The notes: generated by a model from the letters alone, not told the origin. 64,000 nucleotides of DNA from an uncultured Paraglaciecola sp. (GCA_947498355.1 CANMKA010000005.1:1-64000), one strand, 5' to 3'. Positions 43,742 through 53,470 are shown, numbered from the stretch's first letter. A program made the numbers and translations.

Positions 43742-44878
43742 ATGCTTCCTTACGGTAAACACTCAATTAATGCCGATGATGTGGACGCAGTGGTTGATGT
43801 GTTACAGCATAAGTTTCTAACTCAGGGCGATACTGTCCCGCAATTTGAACAGGCCCTATGTGACTACACCGGTAGCCAATATTGCGTTGCAGTTAATAGC
43901 GGCACGTCGGGTTTACATATTGCCTGCTTAGCCGCTGGCGTAGAGGCTGGAGATCGGGTTTGGACTGTACCTAACTCCTTTGTCGCTTCCGCTAATTGTG
44001 CTTTGTATTGTGGAGCTGAGATTGATTTTGTAGATATCGATCCGGTCACACGAAATATTGATGTAAATCAGCTTCATCATAAGTTACTTCATGCCAAGCA
44101 GTTGCCAAAAGCTCTAATAGTCGTGCACTTTGCTGGGACCAGTTGCGATATGCAGGCGATCCAACGTCTGACTCAGAAATACAACATCTGCTTAATTGAA
44201 GATGCAGCCCATGGATTGGGTGGCCAGCATTTAGGACACAAAATAGGAAGTTGCCAGTTTTCTGATATGACAGTGCTAAGTTTTCATCCGGTTAAGTCAA
44301 TCACTAGTGCAGAAGGCGGTGCCGTCACTACATCAGATACCGAACTTAAACAACGTCTCACCTTGTTCTCTAAGCATGGCGTGACGCGAGACCCTGATTT
44401 AATGGTGGGACAGAATCACGGGCCTTGGTATTATCAACAGATAGCACTGGGGTATAACTACCGCTTAAGTGATTTACATGGGGCTTTAGGCTTATCTCAA
44501 TTAAAGCGTTTAGACGCCTTTATTGCAAAGCGCCGATTATTGGTGGCGCGATATCATCAAGCTCTGCAGGCCCTTCCACTCAAACTGCCCGATATACAAG
44601 CGCTAGATGACAGCGCATGGCATCTGTATATGATTGAGCTAACACAGCACGATAGGGCAAAGGTATTTGCTCAACTTAAAGAGCGTGAAATCGGTGTTAA
44701 CGTGCATTATATCCCCATCCATCTGCAGCCATTTTATGCCGACATGGGCTTCGAACAAGGCGACTTTCCTAAAGCCGAGGCGTTTTATGCGAATGCCCTT
44801 ACCTTGCCTTTATTTGTAGATATGAGTGAAGCTCAGCAAGATGAGGTTATCAAAGCCTTGACTGAGATTTTGGTATGA
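43742..44878 (+). CDS. pseC: PLP aminotransferase PseC
   Basis: Second step: transfers an amino group to C4 of the PseB product. 378 residues, DegT/DnrJ/EryC1 family. The PLP lysine is in SFHPVKSITSAEGG near residue 184; VNSGTSGLHIACLAAGV (about 52-68) and YNYRLSDLHGALGLSQL are further family marks. Its last four bases ATGA overlap the pseF start. Confidence 0.95.
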   Translation: MLPYGKHSINADDVDAVVDVLQHKFLTQGDTVPQFEQALCDYTGSQYCVAVNSGTSGLHIACLAAGVEAGDRVWTVPNSFVASANCALYCGAEIDFVDIDPVTRNIDVNQLHHKLLHAKQLPKALIVVHFAGTSCDMQAIQRLTQKYNICLIEDAAHGLGGQHLGHKIGSCQFSDMTVLSFHPVKSITSAEGGAVTTSDTELKQRLTLFSKHGVTRDPDLMVGQNHGPWYYQQIALGYNYRLSDLHGALGLSQLKRLDAFIAKRRLLVARYHQALQALPLKLPDIQALDDSAWHLYMIELTQHDRAKVFAQLKEREIGVNVHYIPIHLQPFYADMGFEQGDFPKAEAFYANALTLPLFVDMSEAQQDEVIKALTEILV

Positions 44879-45573
44879 ACTTAGCTGTTATTCCTGCACG
44901 TGGCGGCAGCAAGCGAATACCGGGCAAGAATAAAAAACTGTTTGCTGGTCAACCGCTAATTGCCTATTCGATCCAAGCCGCCTTACATAGCCAGTTATTC
45001 GATAAAATTATCGTCTCAACTGATTCAGAAGAGATCGCACAACTGGCGATAAGCTTGGGAGCAGAAGCGCCTTTTTTACGGCCTAAAGCATTATCAGACG
45101 ATTACACTGGGACAAGTCCAGTTACCTGCCACGCCATTGAATATTGTCGTCAGCATTATTTTGAGCCTGATTACGTGTGTTGTATTTATGCCACAGCGCC
45201 TTTTTTACACGCTAAGTTTTTACGTCAAGGACTCCTTGCATTGCAAGCATCACCACAAATGAATTTTGCATTTTCGGTGACCAGTTTTGCATTTCCTGTT
45301 CAGCGAGCAATTAAGGCCAGTGGTCAAGGCGTAGCACCCATGTATCCTGAATTTATTGGTAAACGCTCCCAAGATTTAGAAGAAGCACTACATGATGCAG
45401 GTCAATTTTATTGGGGAAAAGCACAAGCACACATGGATAAGCTGCCAATGTTTAGTCCAGCAAGTATCCCGATTATTTTGCCTCGTCATTTAGTTCAAGA
45501 CATAGATACGCCAGAAGACTGGCAACGCGCCGAATTAATGTACAAAGCTTATATCAAGGAAAACCATGACTGA
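44875..45573 (+). CDS. pseF: Pseudaminic acid cytidylyltransferase
   Basis: Last step: CTP plus pseudaminic acid to CMP-pseudaminic acid. 232 residues; N-terminal IPARGGSKRIPGKNKK is the nucleotide-binding motif of CMP-nonulosonate synthetases. Order pseB-C-F is the common one. Overlaps pseC by four bases and the next gene by eight. Confidence 0.93.
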   Translation: MNLAVIPARGGSKRIPGKNKKLFAGQPLIAYSIQAALHSQLFDKIIVSTDSEEIAQLAISLGAEAPFLRPKALSDDYTGTSPVTCHAIEYCRQHYFEPDYVCCIYATAPFLHAKFLRQGLLALQASPQMNFAFSVTSFAFPVQRAIKASGQGVAPMYPEFIGKRSQDLEEALHDAGQFYWGKAQAHMDKLPMFSPASIPIILPRHLVQDIDTPEDWQRAELMYKAYIKENHD

Positions 45574-46621
45574 TTGTGTTGACACTTTGGCAAGAGATCC
45601 CAACAAAACTAAAGTGTTGGTGATTCGAATGTTAGCCACAGCGGATGTGTGTGCAATAGCGTTGCCTGCGTTACGTTTTTTTAAGCAAACCTTACCTGAA
45701 GCAGAAATCCATTTTTTAACCTATGGTGAATCGGCTAAATTGATTCAACAGGTTGAACCCAGTATTCGTGTTCAAACTCTAGAAACAGACCAGTGGCCAG
45801 ATGATTTTTTTAAGGCTATGGAGTCTTTTTTAGGGTTAGCTGAAAAAGTAATTGGTCAAGAGTACGCTCAGATCATTAACCTCGACACGGCCTTTATGCC
45901 ATGCTTTTTAAGTCGATTTTTGCTGGATGCTGGTGAACCTGTTAGCGGCAATTATTTAAGTATGTCTATTCAAGACTTACTTGCCAAAGTTCAAGATCAA
46001 AGCTTGGAAGCAAGTTACGTGAATGCGCTGCCTGAATATTTATCTAGCTCCTTTACTGGTATGTATCGCTGGACACTACCTTGGTGGGAAGCACCAAACT
46101 TGCCAGCGGGTGGATACCCAGAGTTTTACCTGACCCAATGTTGCGGGTTAGGTATGTCAGCGCTGAATACAGGTATTGATTTACTTGCCGATAAACGTTT
46201 AAACAAGCTCGCACAAAAACAAAAAGTAATAGGTTTATGTTTTGAACATGCTGAGGATGGGGTGATTTATCCTTATGTTGAGCAGTTAAAAACTAAGTTG
46301 GTTCAATATGGTTACCATGTGTGGAAAGGCGAAGAAGCTGGAAGCGAGATTAAAAAGCGCATTAAAATGATGGCTGCAAGTGACCTAGTTGTGTGCAAAG
46401 CCAGTGGTGATAGGTGGTATGCCCAAGCAACAGATACGCCTGTACTCTTAATTACTGGGGCCAGTGAACCCGCGGTTTTTATGCCTGATTATGCGACTGA
46501 GCAACACAGTATTTGTCCACGCCACAGTGAGCAGCCGAATAGGCCTGAGCTACCTTGCTATTGCGATCAAGCAGACAATTTAGCCGAGAGTATTGTGTCA
46601 ATCTTTGAACAGACTGAGTAA
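45566..46621 (+). CDS. GT9-like glycosyltransferase in pse operon
   Basis: 351 residues, resembling family 9 (heptosyltransferase-like) GT-B enzymes: VLVIRMLATADVCAIALPAL at the start (about 17-36), and MAASDLVVCKASGDRWYAQATDTPVLLI (about 268-295, in blocks) in the C-terminal nucleotide-sugar half. The cysteine-rich C-terminus (HSICPRHSEQPNRPELPCYC) is seen in some GT9 members. Placed between pseF and pseI, it is a candidate for moving pseudaminic acid or another sugar to flagellin; no Maf-type transferase occurs in this window. Function is inference. Confidence 0.65.
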   Translation: MTDCVDTLARDPNKTKVLVIRMLATADVCAIALPALRFFKQTLPEAEIHFLTYGESAKLIQQVEPSIRVQTLETDQWPDDFFKAMESFLGLAEKVIGQEYAQIINLDTAFMPCFLSRFLLDAGEPVSGNYLSMSIQDLLAKVQDQSLEASYVNALPEYLSSSFTGMYRWTLPWWEAPNLPAGGYPEFYLTQCCGLGMSALNTGIDLLADKRLNKLAQKQKVIGLCFEHAEDGVIYPYVEQLKTKLVQYGYHVWKGEEAGSEIKKRIKMMAASDLVVCKASGDRWYAQATDTPVLLITGASEPAVFMPDYATEQHSICPRHSEQPNRPELPCYCDQADNLAESIVSIFEQTE

Positions 46622-46625
46622 GCTC

Positions 46626-47678
46626 ATGAAAGACATTCAAATAGGCCAGCGCATGATAGGTGCATCTCACCCGCCTTTTATTATCGCTGAGCTAAGTGGT
46701 AACCACGGGCAGGACTTAGGTTTAGCCGAAGAGATGGTTCGCCAAGCAGCACAAGCCGGTGCTCATGCGATAAAATTGCAAACCTATACCGCAGATAGCA
46801 TGACGTTAGACGTGGATAGTGAACATTTTGTTATTCAAGAAGCTGACAGTTTATGGGCTGGAGAGTCGTTACATAGTTTGTATGCAAAAGCCGCCACGCC
46901 CTACGAGTGGCATAAACCTTTATTTGAGTTGGCAAGCTCCCTTGGGATGCTTGCCTTTAGCTCTCCTTTTGATGAGCATGCCGTGGACTTTTTAGACTCG
47001 CTAGGGGTGCCGTGTTTTAAAATTGCGTCTTTTGAACTAACAGACTTACCCCTTATTCGAGCCGCTGCTGCAAAAGGTAAACCCCTAATTATGTCTACGG
47101 GCATGGCAAGTTTATCGGAAATAGAGCAAGCCATTGCTACAGCTAACGGCGCAGGCTGCGATGAGATCATTTTACTAAAATGCACCAGTACCTACCCCGC
47201 TCAAGCGAGTAATACAAATTTGGCGACTATCCCGCACTTACGTCAGGCATTTGGGTATCAGGTGGGCTTGTCTGACCATACAGCAGGGATTGGCGTCTCG
47301 GTTGCCGCAGTGGCACTGGGTGCGAGTGTAATTGAAAAACACTTTGTTTTGGACCGCACTGCGGGTGGTGTTGACGCAGAGTTTTCTATCGAACCAAATG
47401 AGCTGAGCGCCCTAGTAACTGAAACCCAACGCGCCCAATTAGCTATGGGGGAGATACGTTATGGTGGCACGCAAGCAGAAGAAAAATCTAAGCAGTACCG
47501 CCGCTCTATTTATGCCTGCCGAGACATCAAGGTTGGTGAGGTATTGTCTGCAAGCAACCTACGCATTGTACGCCCCGCGTTTGGTTTAGCTCCCAAACAT
47601 TGGGATAAGGTGTTGACCAAGCAGGCCAGGGTGGCGATTAAAAAAGGAACGCCTCTAGATTGGGTGCATATTACATGA
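46626..47678 (+). CDS. pseI: Pseudaminic acid synthase
   Basis: Condenses phosphoenolpyruvate with the 6-deoxy-di-N-acetyl altrose to make pseudaminic acid. 350 residues, NeuB family TIM barrel with a C-terminal SAF (antifreeze-like) domain (about 285-350, SIYACRDIKVGEVLSASNLR). IAELSGNHGQDLGLAEEMV is the N-terminal signature. The frame is open back to TTG 46593, but that lies inside the previous gene; ATG 46626 gives the family-like start MKDIQIGQRMIG. Confidence 0.94.
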   Translation: MKDIQIGQRMIGASHPPFIIAELSGNHGQDLGLAEEMVRQAAQAGAHAIKLQTYTADSMTLDVDSEHFVIQEADSLWAGESLHSLYAKAATPYEWHKPLFELASSLGMLAFSSPFDEHAVDFLDSLGVPCFKIASFELTDLPLIRAAAAKGKPLIMSTGMASLSEIEQAIATANGAGCDEIILLKCTSTYPAQASNTNLATIPHLRQAFGYQVGLSDHTAGIGVSVAAVALGASVIEKHFVLDRTAGGVDAEFSIEPNELSALVTETQRAQLAMGEIRYGGTQAEEKSKQYRRSIYACRDIKVGEVLSASNLRIVRPAFGLAPKHWDKVLTKQARVAIKKGTPLDWVHIT

Positions 47679-47704
47679 TAGCAAGACTAGCAGAGCGATA
47701 AACG

Positions 47705-48817
47705 ATGCGGGTGTTATTTCGAGTAGATGCCAGCCCAAGTATGGGCATAGGCCACCTAATGCGCTGTCTTGCATTAGCACAAGCTTTAGAAGCCGCAGGG
47801 CAGCAAATTATTTTTGCTATGTTAGCGTCTAGCCTACCTTTTTTAGCCCAGCAAAAGAGAAAGGTTGGCCAAGCTATTGAGTTACCAGACGAGCAGCAAG
47901 ATGCAATGTCGCTTATCGAATTGTGCAAACAAGAACACATTGATTGTCTGGTTCTGGATGGTTATCAGTTTGATCAAGACTATCGACAAGTGCTAGGTGA
48001 AGCTGATTGTCCTTTAGTCTGCTTCGATGATAACAACCAAAGTGGGCCACTTTACGCCGATGTTGTGCTAAATGGGGCGGACAACGCGACTCATTTAGGT
48101 TACAAGGTCACGGCGCCATTCGCTAAATATTGCTTAGGCCAGCCTTATCGTATTTTGCGCCAAGAATTTATATCTCCCGACACTCAAGCGCGCCGAAGAG
48201 ATTGGCAAACTCGACAATACCTTTCAATTGTGATGGGTGGCAGTGATCCGCGTAATGTAACTAGGCAGATTTTAACGCTTTTGCCTAGTCATTTAAGGGA
48301 GCTTGATAGAGGCAATTCCCATGCTCATGTTGGCATTATAATCAATGTATTAACTGGTGCAGCTTATCCATGGAAACGCGAATTACAGGCGCTAATTTCG
48401 TCGAGTGAGTTGACAATAAATTGGCTAGACAACTGCCAAAACGTAGCTGAGGTTTTCTTGAACAGTCAGTTGGTTGTCTCTGCTGCCGGAGGGACACAAT
48501 TTGAACTACAAGCTTGTGCCACACCTGCTATTTTGGCTGTGGTTGCAGATAATCAGCAGAATGCAACTCGCATGGCTCAACAACAAGGTTGCTGCGACCT
48601 AGTTGATTTTACAGACACTAGCGGCTCTGATAATGCGCAATTGCATGCCTTAGCTTCTAGTATATGCGGGTTGCTGGCAGCGCCCGACAGATTATTGGCG
48701 ATGCACAAGGCTTGCCTTGCATTTAGTGATGTTTTAGGAACCAGTCGAGTAGTAGACACAATAGTTAACTGCGTAGCAAAAAAGGGTAAGGCAAATGCAA
48801 CAAAATCCTTTAGTTGA
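47705..48817 (+). CDS. pseG: UDP-sugar hydrolase PseG
   Basis: Removes UDP from UDP-2,4-diacetamido-trideoxy-altrose. 370 residues, GT28-like fold. Start VLFRVDASPSMGIGHLMRCLALA contains the GIGHxxR motif of PseG; SIVMGGSDPRNVT and VVSAAGGTQFELQACATPAI are the C-terminal UDP-site marks. It overlaps pseH by 23 bases. Confidence 0.92.
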   Translation: MRVLFRVDASPSMGIGHLMRCLALAQALEAAGQQIIFAMLASSLPFLAQQKRKVGQAIELPDEQQDAMSLIELCKQEHIDCLVLDGYQFDQDYRQVLGEADCPLVCFDDNNQSGPLYADVVLNGADNATHLGYKVTAPFAKYCLGQPYRILRQEFISPDTQARRRDWQTRQYLSIVMGGSDPRNVTRQILTLLPSHLRELDRGNSHAHVGIIINVLTGAAYPWKRELQALISSSELTINWLDNCQNVAEVFLNSQLVVSAAGGTQFELQACATPAILAVVADNQQNATRMAQQQGCCDLVDFTDTSGSDNAQLHALASSICGLLAAPDRLLAMHKACLAFSDVLGTSRVVDTIVNCVAKKGKANATKSFS

Positions 48818-49367
48818 AGAACGATTAACGGGTTATCAGGTTGAATTAAGGCAAATTGTTGAGCAAGACTTAGAGCTGCTAAGGCAGTGGCGCAACGATC
48901 CTAGTGTCGCGCAATTTATGCTTTCACAGCAACATATTAGCGAAGAGCAGCAGCGATTATGGTTTAAGCATATTTGCCAAGACCAAAGCCAAGCTCATTA
49001 CTTGGTTTTGTATAAATCAGAGCCTATAGGCTCAGCCAATATACGCTGTTACTTTGAAGGTGAAGACTTGGCGAAAGCCAGCACTATTGAACCTGGGATA
49101 TATATAGCGAAAGAACAATACCGCAATAACTTGCTAGCGTTTGCTCCTACCTTAGTTTTGAACGACTATTGTTTTGAGCACCTTAAGGTTGAGCGCCTGA
49201 AAGCTGTGGTAAAAGCAGATAATCAGGCTGCCCTGAGTTACAACAAAAAATTAGGATATAAAGTTGATTGCGCCACTGAGTTAGTCGAGATTAGCTTAAC
49301 GCGGGAAGACTATGAGCAGGACGCAAAAATGTTAAAATCGTTTTTGTCCCGGCCTACAACAACTTAA
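48795..49367 (+). CDS. pseH: N-acetyltransferase PseH
   Basis: Acetylates the C4 amino group of the PseC product with acetyl-CoA. 190 residues, GNAT family: LRQWRNDPSVAQFMLS (about 30-45) and VVKADNQAALSYNKKLGYK near the end. With this gene the six-enzyme pathway (B, C, H, G, I, F) is complete within 6.6 kb. Confidence 0.9.
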   Translation: MQQNPLVEERLTGYQVELRQIVEQDLELLRQWRNDPSVAQFMLSQQHISEEQQRLWFKHICQDQSQAHYLVLYKSEPIGSANIRCYFEGEDLAKASTIEPGIYIAKEQYRNNLLAFAPTLVLNDYCFEHLKVERLKAVVKADNQAALSYNKKLGYKVDCATELVEISLTREDYEQDAKMLKSFLSRPTTT

Positions 49368-49410
49368 GTCAGTAGTTTAGATAAAATTTATAAAACAGAT
49401 TGAGAGATTC

Positions 49411-49650
49411 ATGAGTAATTCAGAAAAATTAGTGGGTGCATTTAGTCATGCGTTGGCAATTGACGAAGACAGAGTACATGATCAGCTAAGCTACAATACT
49501 ATTCCAGAGTGGGACTCAACGGCACATATGATTTTAATTGCAGAACTAGAAAATCAGTTTGAAGTCATGCTAGATACTGATGACATTATTGATATGAGTT
49601 CTGTGCTCAAGGCTAAACAAATTTTAAGCAAATATGATGTTAAGTTTTAG
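49411..49650 (+). CDS. Acyl carrier protein
   Basis: 79 residues, acidic. The phosphopantetheine serine is Ser36 in WDSTAHM, a DSxxH variant typical of specialised rather than fatty-acid-synthase ACPs. Followed directly by an AMP-forming ligase, which probably charges it. A GAGAG ribosome binding site lies before the ATG. Confidence 0.9.
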   Translation: MSNSEKLVGAFSHALAIDEDRVHDQLSYNTIPEWDSTAHMILIAELENQFEVMLDTDDIIDMSSVLKAKQILSKYDVKF

Positions 49651-49671
49651 ATATCGGTAGCCTTCAGCTCA

Positions 49672-51045
49672 ATGTTTTTTTCGAAGCTAGCTGACCATCA
49701 AACCCAATTGGCAGTTATAGATCAGGAGCTTACCCTTACTTACACCCAGTTGTCAGGTAAGGTAGACGAGTTTTCTGCAATACTGCAGGAGCAACTGCGC
49801 CACCCAGAGTGTCAGCGGCCTCTCGTGTTTTTACATGCAAAGAATAACTACTTAACTCTAGTGGCATATTTGAGTTGTTTACGACTAGGTTTTCCACTTT
49901 TGTTGTTAGATCCAGATTTGTCTGCCGACAAAAGGCAAAACTTAGAGCAGGTTTATCAGCCTAATCTGTTAATAGACGATCTTAATATTAAGTTACTTCA
50001 CTACGACGCGTTGTTATTGTCTGAAGTATTAGCCTTAATGTTATCTACGTCTGGCTCTACTGGATCGCCGAAACAAGTATGTTTGAGCGCAAAAAATTTG
50101 CAGGCAAATGCTGAATCTATATGTGAGTTTTTACCTATACAGCCAAGTGACAAAACTATCACTAGCTTGCCATTTTTTTATTCTTATGGTTTGTCGGTGA
50201 TCAACTCTCATCTGTTGGCAGGTGCATGTATAGTCTTCAATCAAGCTACATTACTCAGCAGAGAGTTTTGGGATTGCTTTAAGCTTAATAATATCAATAG
50301 TTTAGCTGGGGTGCCTTACAGCTACGAAATGCTCTTGCGGTTACGGTTTGAAACAATGGATCTGCCAAGCCTGCGTTATTTTACCCAAGCGGGTGGAAGG
50401 TTAGCCTCAAATTTAGTGATACGTTTAGCACAACTAGCAAAGGCAACCAACAAGCGCTTTTTTATTATGTACGGACAAACCGAAGCTACCGCCCGCATGG
50501 CTTATTTGCCAGATGAGAAAGCGTTAGATAAACCTAATTCTATTGGCTGCGCGATACCTAAAGGCGAATTGCGCCTAGTGGATGAGTTTGGGCACAACAT
50601 AACTGCACCTCATGTGGCGGGGGAGCTGGTTTACCAAGGTGACAACATTATGTTGGGATACGCAGAGTGTCGGCAGCAACTCAGTACATTTAATCCAGAA
50701 AAAACACTCATGACTGGAGATATTGCCTGCTTTGATGAAGATGGGGACTTTTTTATCAAAGGACGTAAAAAGCGTTTTATCAAGCTTTTTGGTCAAAGAG
50801 TCAGCTTAGATGAAGTAGAACGGTATTTAACAGAAAAAACACTTGAGTGTTATTGTACAGGCGACGATACTAGTTTAGTGGTTGCGGTTAAAAACCATCA
50901 TGATATCAAAGTATTAACCACTGATTTGAGCGTATATCTTAAGTTACATCCATCAGTGATAAAGGTCATCTCAGTGGCACAATTACCCGTTACAAGTAAC
51001 GGTAAAAAGGACTATCAGCAAGTTTTGAAGTGGGCGAAAAGTTAA
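49672..51045 (+). CDS. AMP-dependent acyl ligase (acyl-ACP synthetase-like)
   Basis: 457 residues, ANL superfamily. P-loop-like STSGSTGSPK at 125-134; YGQTEATARM near 265; TGDIACFDEDGDFFIKGRKK near 350; catalytic lysine candidate in SNGKKDY near 447. It activates a carboxylic acid with ATP and transfers it to a thiol, most likely the upstream ACP. Slightly shorter than usual for the N-terminal domain. Substrate unknown. Confidence 0.87.
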   Translation: MFFSKLADHQTQLAVIDQELTLTYTQLSGKVDEFSAILQEQLRHPECQRPLVFLHAKNNYLTLVAYLSCLRLGFPLLLLDPDLSADKRQNLEQVYQPNLLIDDLNIKLLHYDALLLSEVLALMLSTSGSTGSPKQVCLSAKNLQANAESICEFLPIQPSDKTITSLPFFYSYGLSVINSHLLAGACIVFNQATLLSREFWDCFKLNNINSLAGVPYSYEMLLRLRFETMDLPSLRYFTQAGGRLASNLVIRLAQLAKATNKRFFIMYGQTEATARMAYLPDEKALDKPNSIGCAIPKGELRLVDEFGHNITAPHVAGELVYQGDNIMLGYAECRQQLSTFNPEKTLMTGDIACFDEDGDFFIKGRKKRFIKLFGQRVSLDEVERYLTEKTLECYCTGDDTSLVVAVKNHHDIKVLTTDLSVYLKLHPSVIKVISVAQLPVTSNGKKDYQQVLKWAKS

Positions 51046-51133
51046 TGATGACGCAAAAAATATGCATAATTAAATGCCCGCTTTTTTTGTGCCAACACTT
51101 CTGTTTTCCCTCTTTTTTGGCCAGTATGTTGCG

Positions 51134-52243
51134 ATGACAATATCTAATATTGAGCAATACCAGGAGCAATTTAATCGGTTGCTCAACCAGCCAGTCAACG
51201 GATTATGCCAAGATCAAAAACAGGCTTTGTTGCTGCCCTTACTGACTTATTTAGATCAGCTGCACTTTGCCAAGTGTAAAGAGTTCAATAATATCTCCCT
51301 GAACAGCGGTGAAGTGGGCTCTGTCACTAGCTTATCTGATCTTGGGTACCTTGCGGTGCGATTATTTAAGCACCTTGAATTAAAGAGCATTTCTGATGAA
51401 CAAGTGTTTAAGGTGCTGAGGTCATCTGGTACCACGAGTCAGACCCCTGCTTCTATTTATTTGGATAAAGAAACCAGTAGTCGACAATCGAAAACCTTGG
51501 TCAAAATTTTGCAGCAAACCATAGGTAAGCAGCGTCTGCCTATGCTGATTATTGATTCGCCTAGAGTTGTGAAAGATCCTAAATTTAGTGCGAGGGCCGC
51601 CGGTATTCAGGGGCTCATGTTTTTCGGACGTGATCATACTTATGCCTTAGATGAACACATGCAACCCAATTGGCCAGTAATACAGGCGTTTTCCGAGAAA
51701 TACCAAGACCAAGCTGTGTTAGTTTTTGGATTTACCTTTATGATTTGGCAGCATTTTATTCAAGAATTAATCCAGCAAGGTAAAGCAATTGACTTGACGA
51801 AGGGCGTGTTGCTGCACAGTGGCGGCTGGAAAAAGCTCGAGTCAGAGAAAGTGAATAATCTGAGGTTCAAACAGATCTTGCAACAACATACGGGAATAAA
51901 GCAGGTTCATAATTTTTATGGAATGGCTGAGCAAGTAGGCAGTATTTTTGTAGAATGCACCGAGGGGCACTTACACGCGCCAGTAATGGCCGACGTGATT
52001 GTTCGTGATCCCGTGACATTGCTACCTTCACCCATAAACAAAACAGGCTTAATTCAAGTGTTATCTGCTTTACCAACCAGTTATCCGGGGCACAGTTTAT
52101 TAACGGAAGATATGGGTACCTTGTTAGGGGTTGATGATTGTCTATGCGGGCAAAAAGGAAAGTACTTTTGTGTACAGGGGCGACTACCTAAAACCGAAGT
52201 TAGAGGTTGCAGTGATACTCAAACGGATGAACCCCATGTCTGA
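51134..52243 (+). CDS. LuxE-like acyl-protein synthetase
   Basis: About 369 residues, LuxE family. LRSSGTTSQTPASIYLDK (about 115-132) is the adenylate-binding motif; WPVIQAFSEKYQDQAVLVFG and FYGMAEQVGSIFVEC also match. In luciferase systems LuxE activates a fatty acid and hands it to LuxC. The frame is open from ATG 51074, which would add a hydrophobic 20-residue start unusual for LuxE; neither ATG has a strong ribosome binding site, so 51134 is a preference. It overlaps luxC-like by eight bases. Confidence 0.82.
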   Translation: MTISNIEQYQEQFNRLLNQPVNGLCQDQKQALLLPLLTYLDQLHFAKCKEFNNISLNSGEVGSVTSLSDLGYLAVRLFKHLELKSISDEQVFKVLRSSGTTSQTPASIYLDKETSSRQSKTLVKILQQTIGKQRLPMLIIDSPRVVKDPKFSARAAGIQGLMFFGRDHTYALDEHMQPNWPVIQAFSEKYQDQAVLVFGFTFMIWQHFIQELIQQGKAIDLTKGVLLHSGGWKKLESEKVNNLRFKQILQQHTGIKQVHNFYGMAEQVGSIFVECTEGHLHAPVMADVIVRDPVTLLPSPINKTGLIQVLSALPTSYPGHSLLTEDMGTLLGVDDCLCGQKGKYFCVQGRLPKTEVRGCSDTQTDEPHV

Positions 52244-53468
52244 TTTAACCGTTTTAGCACCCCAACATTTAAGTGCGGAAGATATGGCTAAGGTGCATAC
52301 GTTATGTCCGAGCCAACCCGCGTCCGACCTGACTTTGAGGTTTTTACAAAGTCTAAGCCAAACGTTACTGAACGATGCTAAATGCAAGGCGTTTCCAGAA
52401 CTGATTGCCTTAGGGTTTTGGTTGCGATCAAGCAATATTAAGCAAATGATTGGGTCAAATGCATCCTTGCAACCAGATTTAAGGGGCGACCTAACTCAGG
52501 TGACAAAAGCACTGGGAACCGTGTTGCACTTCACGCCGTCGAATGTTGACAGTATGTTTGTTTACAGTTGGGTGTGCTCGTTGTTAATGGGCAATAACAA
52601 TATCGTCCGAGTGGCAAGTAGTGATTCTGAAGCTAAAACATTGCTGCTAAGCACGTTTAATCAACTATTAGAGCTGCCACAATATCGCAGGATTGCCGAA
52701 AGAAACCTATTTGTTAGCTATCCAAGGGGTTCTGCGGTGACAGAGCATTTGTCAAAACAGGCCAATGCCAGAGTCATCTGGGGCGGAGATGAAAGTGTTA
52801 ACGCCATTCGCAGCGTACCTTGTCATCCTAGATGTCGCGATATTAGTTTTGCAGACAGATACTCAGCATGTTTGATTAATGGCGATGCCCTAAGAAATGA
52901 TGAGCAAGTTGATGAATTGGCCACTAAGTTATGGCGAGATACTGAAGCCCATTACCAACAAGCGTGTTCGTCACCTAGGTTAGTGTTTTGGCTGGGTAGT
53001 CCCCAACAGCAACAGGCGTTATTCGAGAGGATTAACCTGTTTGCTAAGGCAAGTTTTAATACTAAGTCCCAATTAAACAATCACTTAGTATTGTCGCAAC
53101 TGCTGCTAAGCAGTGGGCAAAGTTACCCTCCCATTGTTAAAGACTGTATTTTGGCGCAATCAATTAATCAGCTTGAACCAAGGTTTTTAGATTGGCACCA
53201 AGGTGCTGGCGCATATCTTGTATTAGGCCTAGTTACTAACGAATCAATAGAGCAAAGTGTCGAAAAATTGGCAACACATATTACTGATAAACTGCAAACC
53301 TTGAGTTATTGGCAGATCGACAAAGGGCAACTATTAAAGCTAGTTGGTAATCCGTCGATACAAGGAATAGATAGAATTATACCTGTTGGTCAGGCCTTGG
53401 ATTTTTCGCCAAACTGGGATGGGTATGATGTGATGAGTCAATTAAGCCGACAGGTAAGTGTTATCTAA
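52236..53468 (+). CDS. LuxC-like acyl-CoA/acyl-protein reductase
   Basis: 410 residues from ATG 52236, LuxC family (aldehyde-dehydrogenase-like, NADPH). It reduces an activated acyl group to the aldehyde. The likely catalytic cysteine is Cys244 in QQACSSPR. HFTPSNVDSMFVYSWV (about 98-113) and VIWGGDESVNAIRS are further family blocks. The open frame runs back to 52131, inside the luxE-like gene, but the 52236 ATG has GGA at a proper distance and gives an 8-base overlap like three others in the locus. No luxA/B nearby. Confidence 0.85.
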   Translation: MSDLTVLAPQHLSAEDMAKVHTLCPSQPASDLTLRFLQSLSQTLLNDAKCKAFPELIALGFWLRSSNIKQMIGSNASLQPDLRGDLTQVTKALGTVLHFTPSNVDSMFVYSWVCSLLMGNNNIVRVASSDSEAKTLLLSTFNQLLELPQYRRIAERNLFVSYPRGSAVTEHLSKQANARVIWGGDESVNAIRSVPCHPRCRDISFADRYSACLINGDALRNDEQVDELATKLWRDTEAHYQQACSSPRLVFWLGSPQQQQALFERINLFAKASFNTKSQLNNHLVLSQLLLSSGQSYPPIVKDCILAQSINQLEPRFLDWHQGAGAYLVLGLVTNESIEQSVEKLATHITDKLQTLSYWQIDKGQLLKLVGNPSIQGIDRIIPVGQALDFSPNWDGYDVMSQLSRQVSVI

Positions 53469-53470
53469 CC

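Noticed and set aside
49411-53468. LuxE- and LuxC-like genes as part of a bioluminescence operon
   Set aside because: No luxA, luxB or luxD-like gene is adjacent; neighbours are pseudaminic acid and glycosyltransferase genes.
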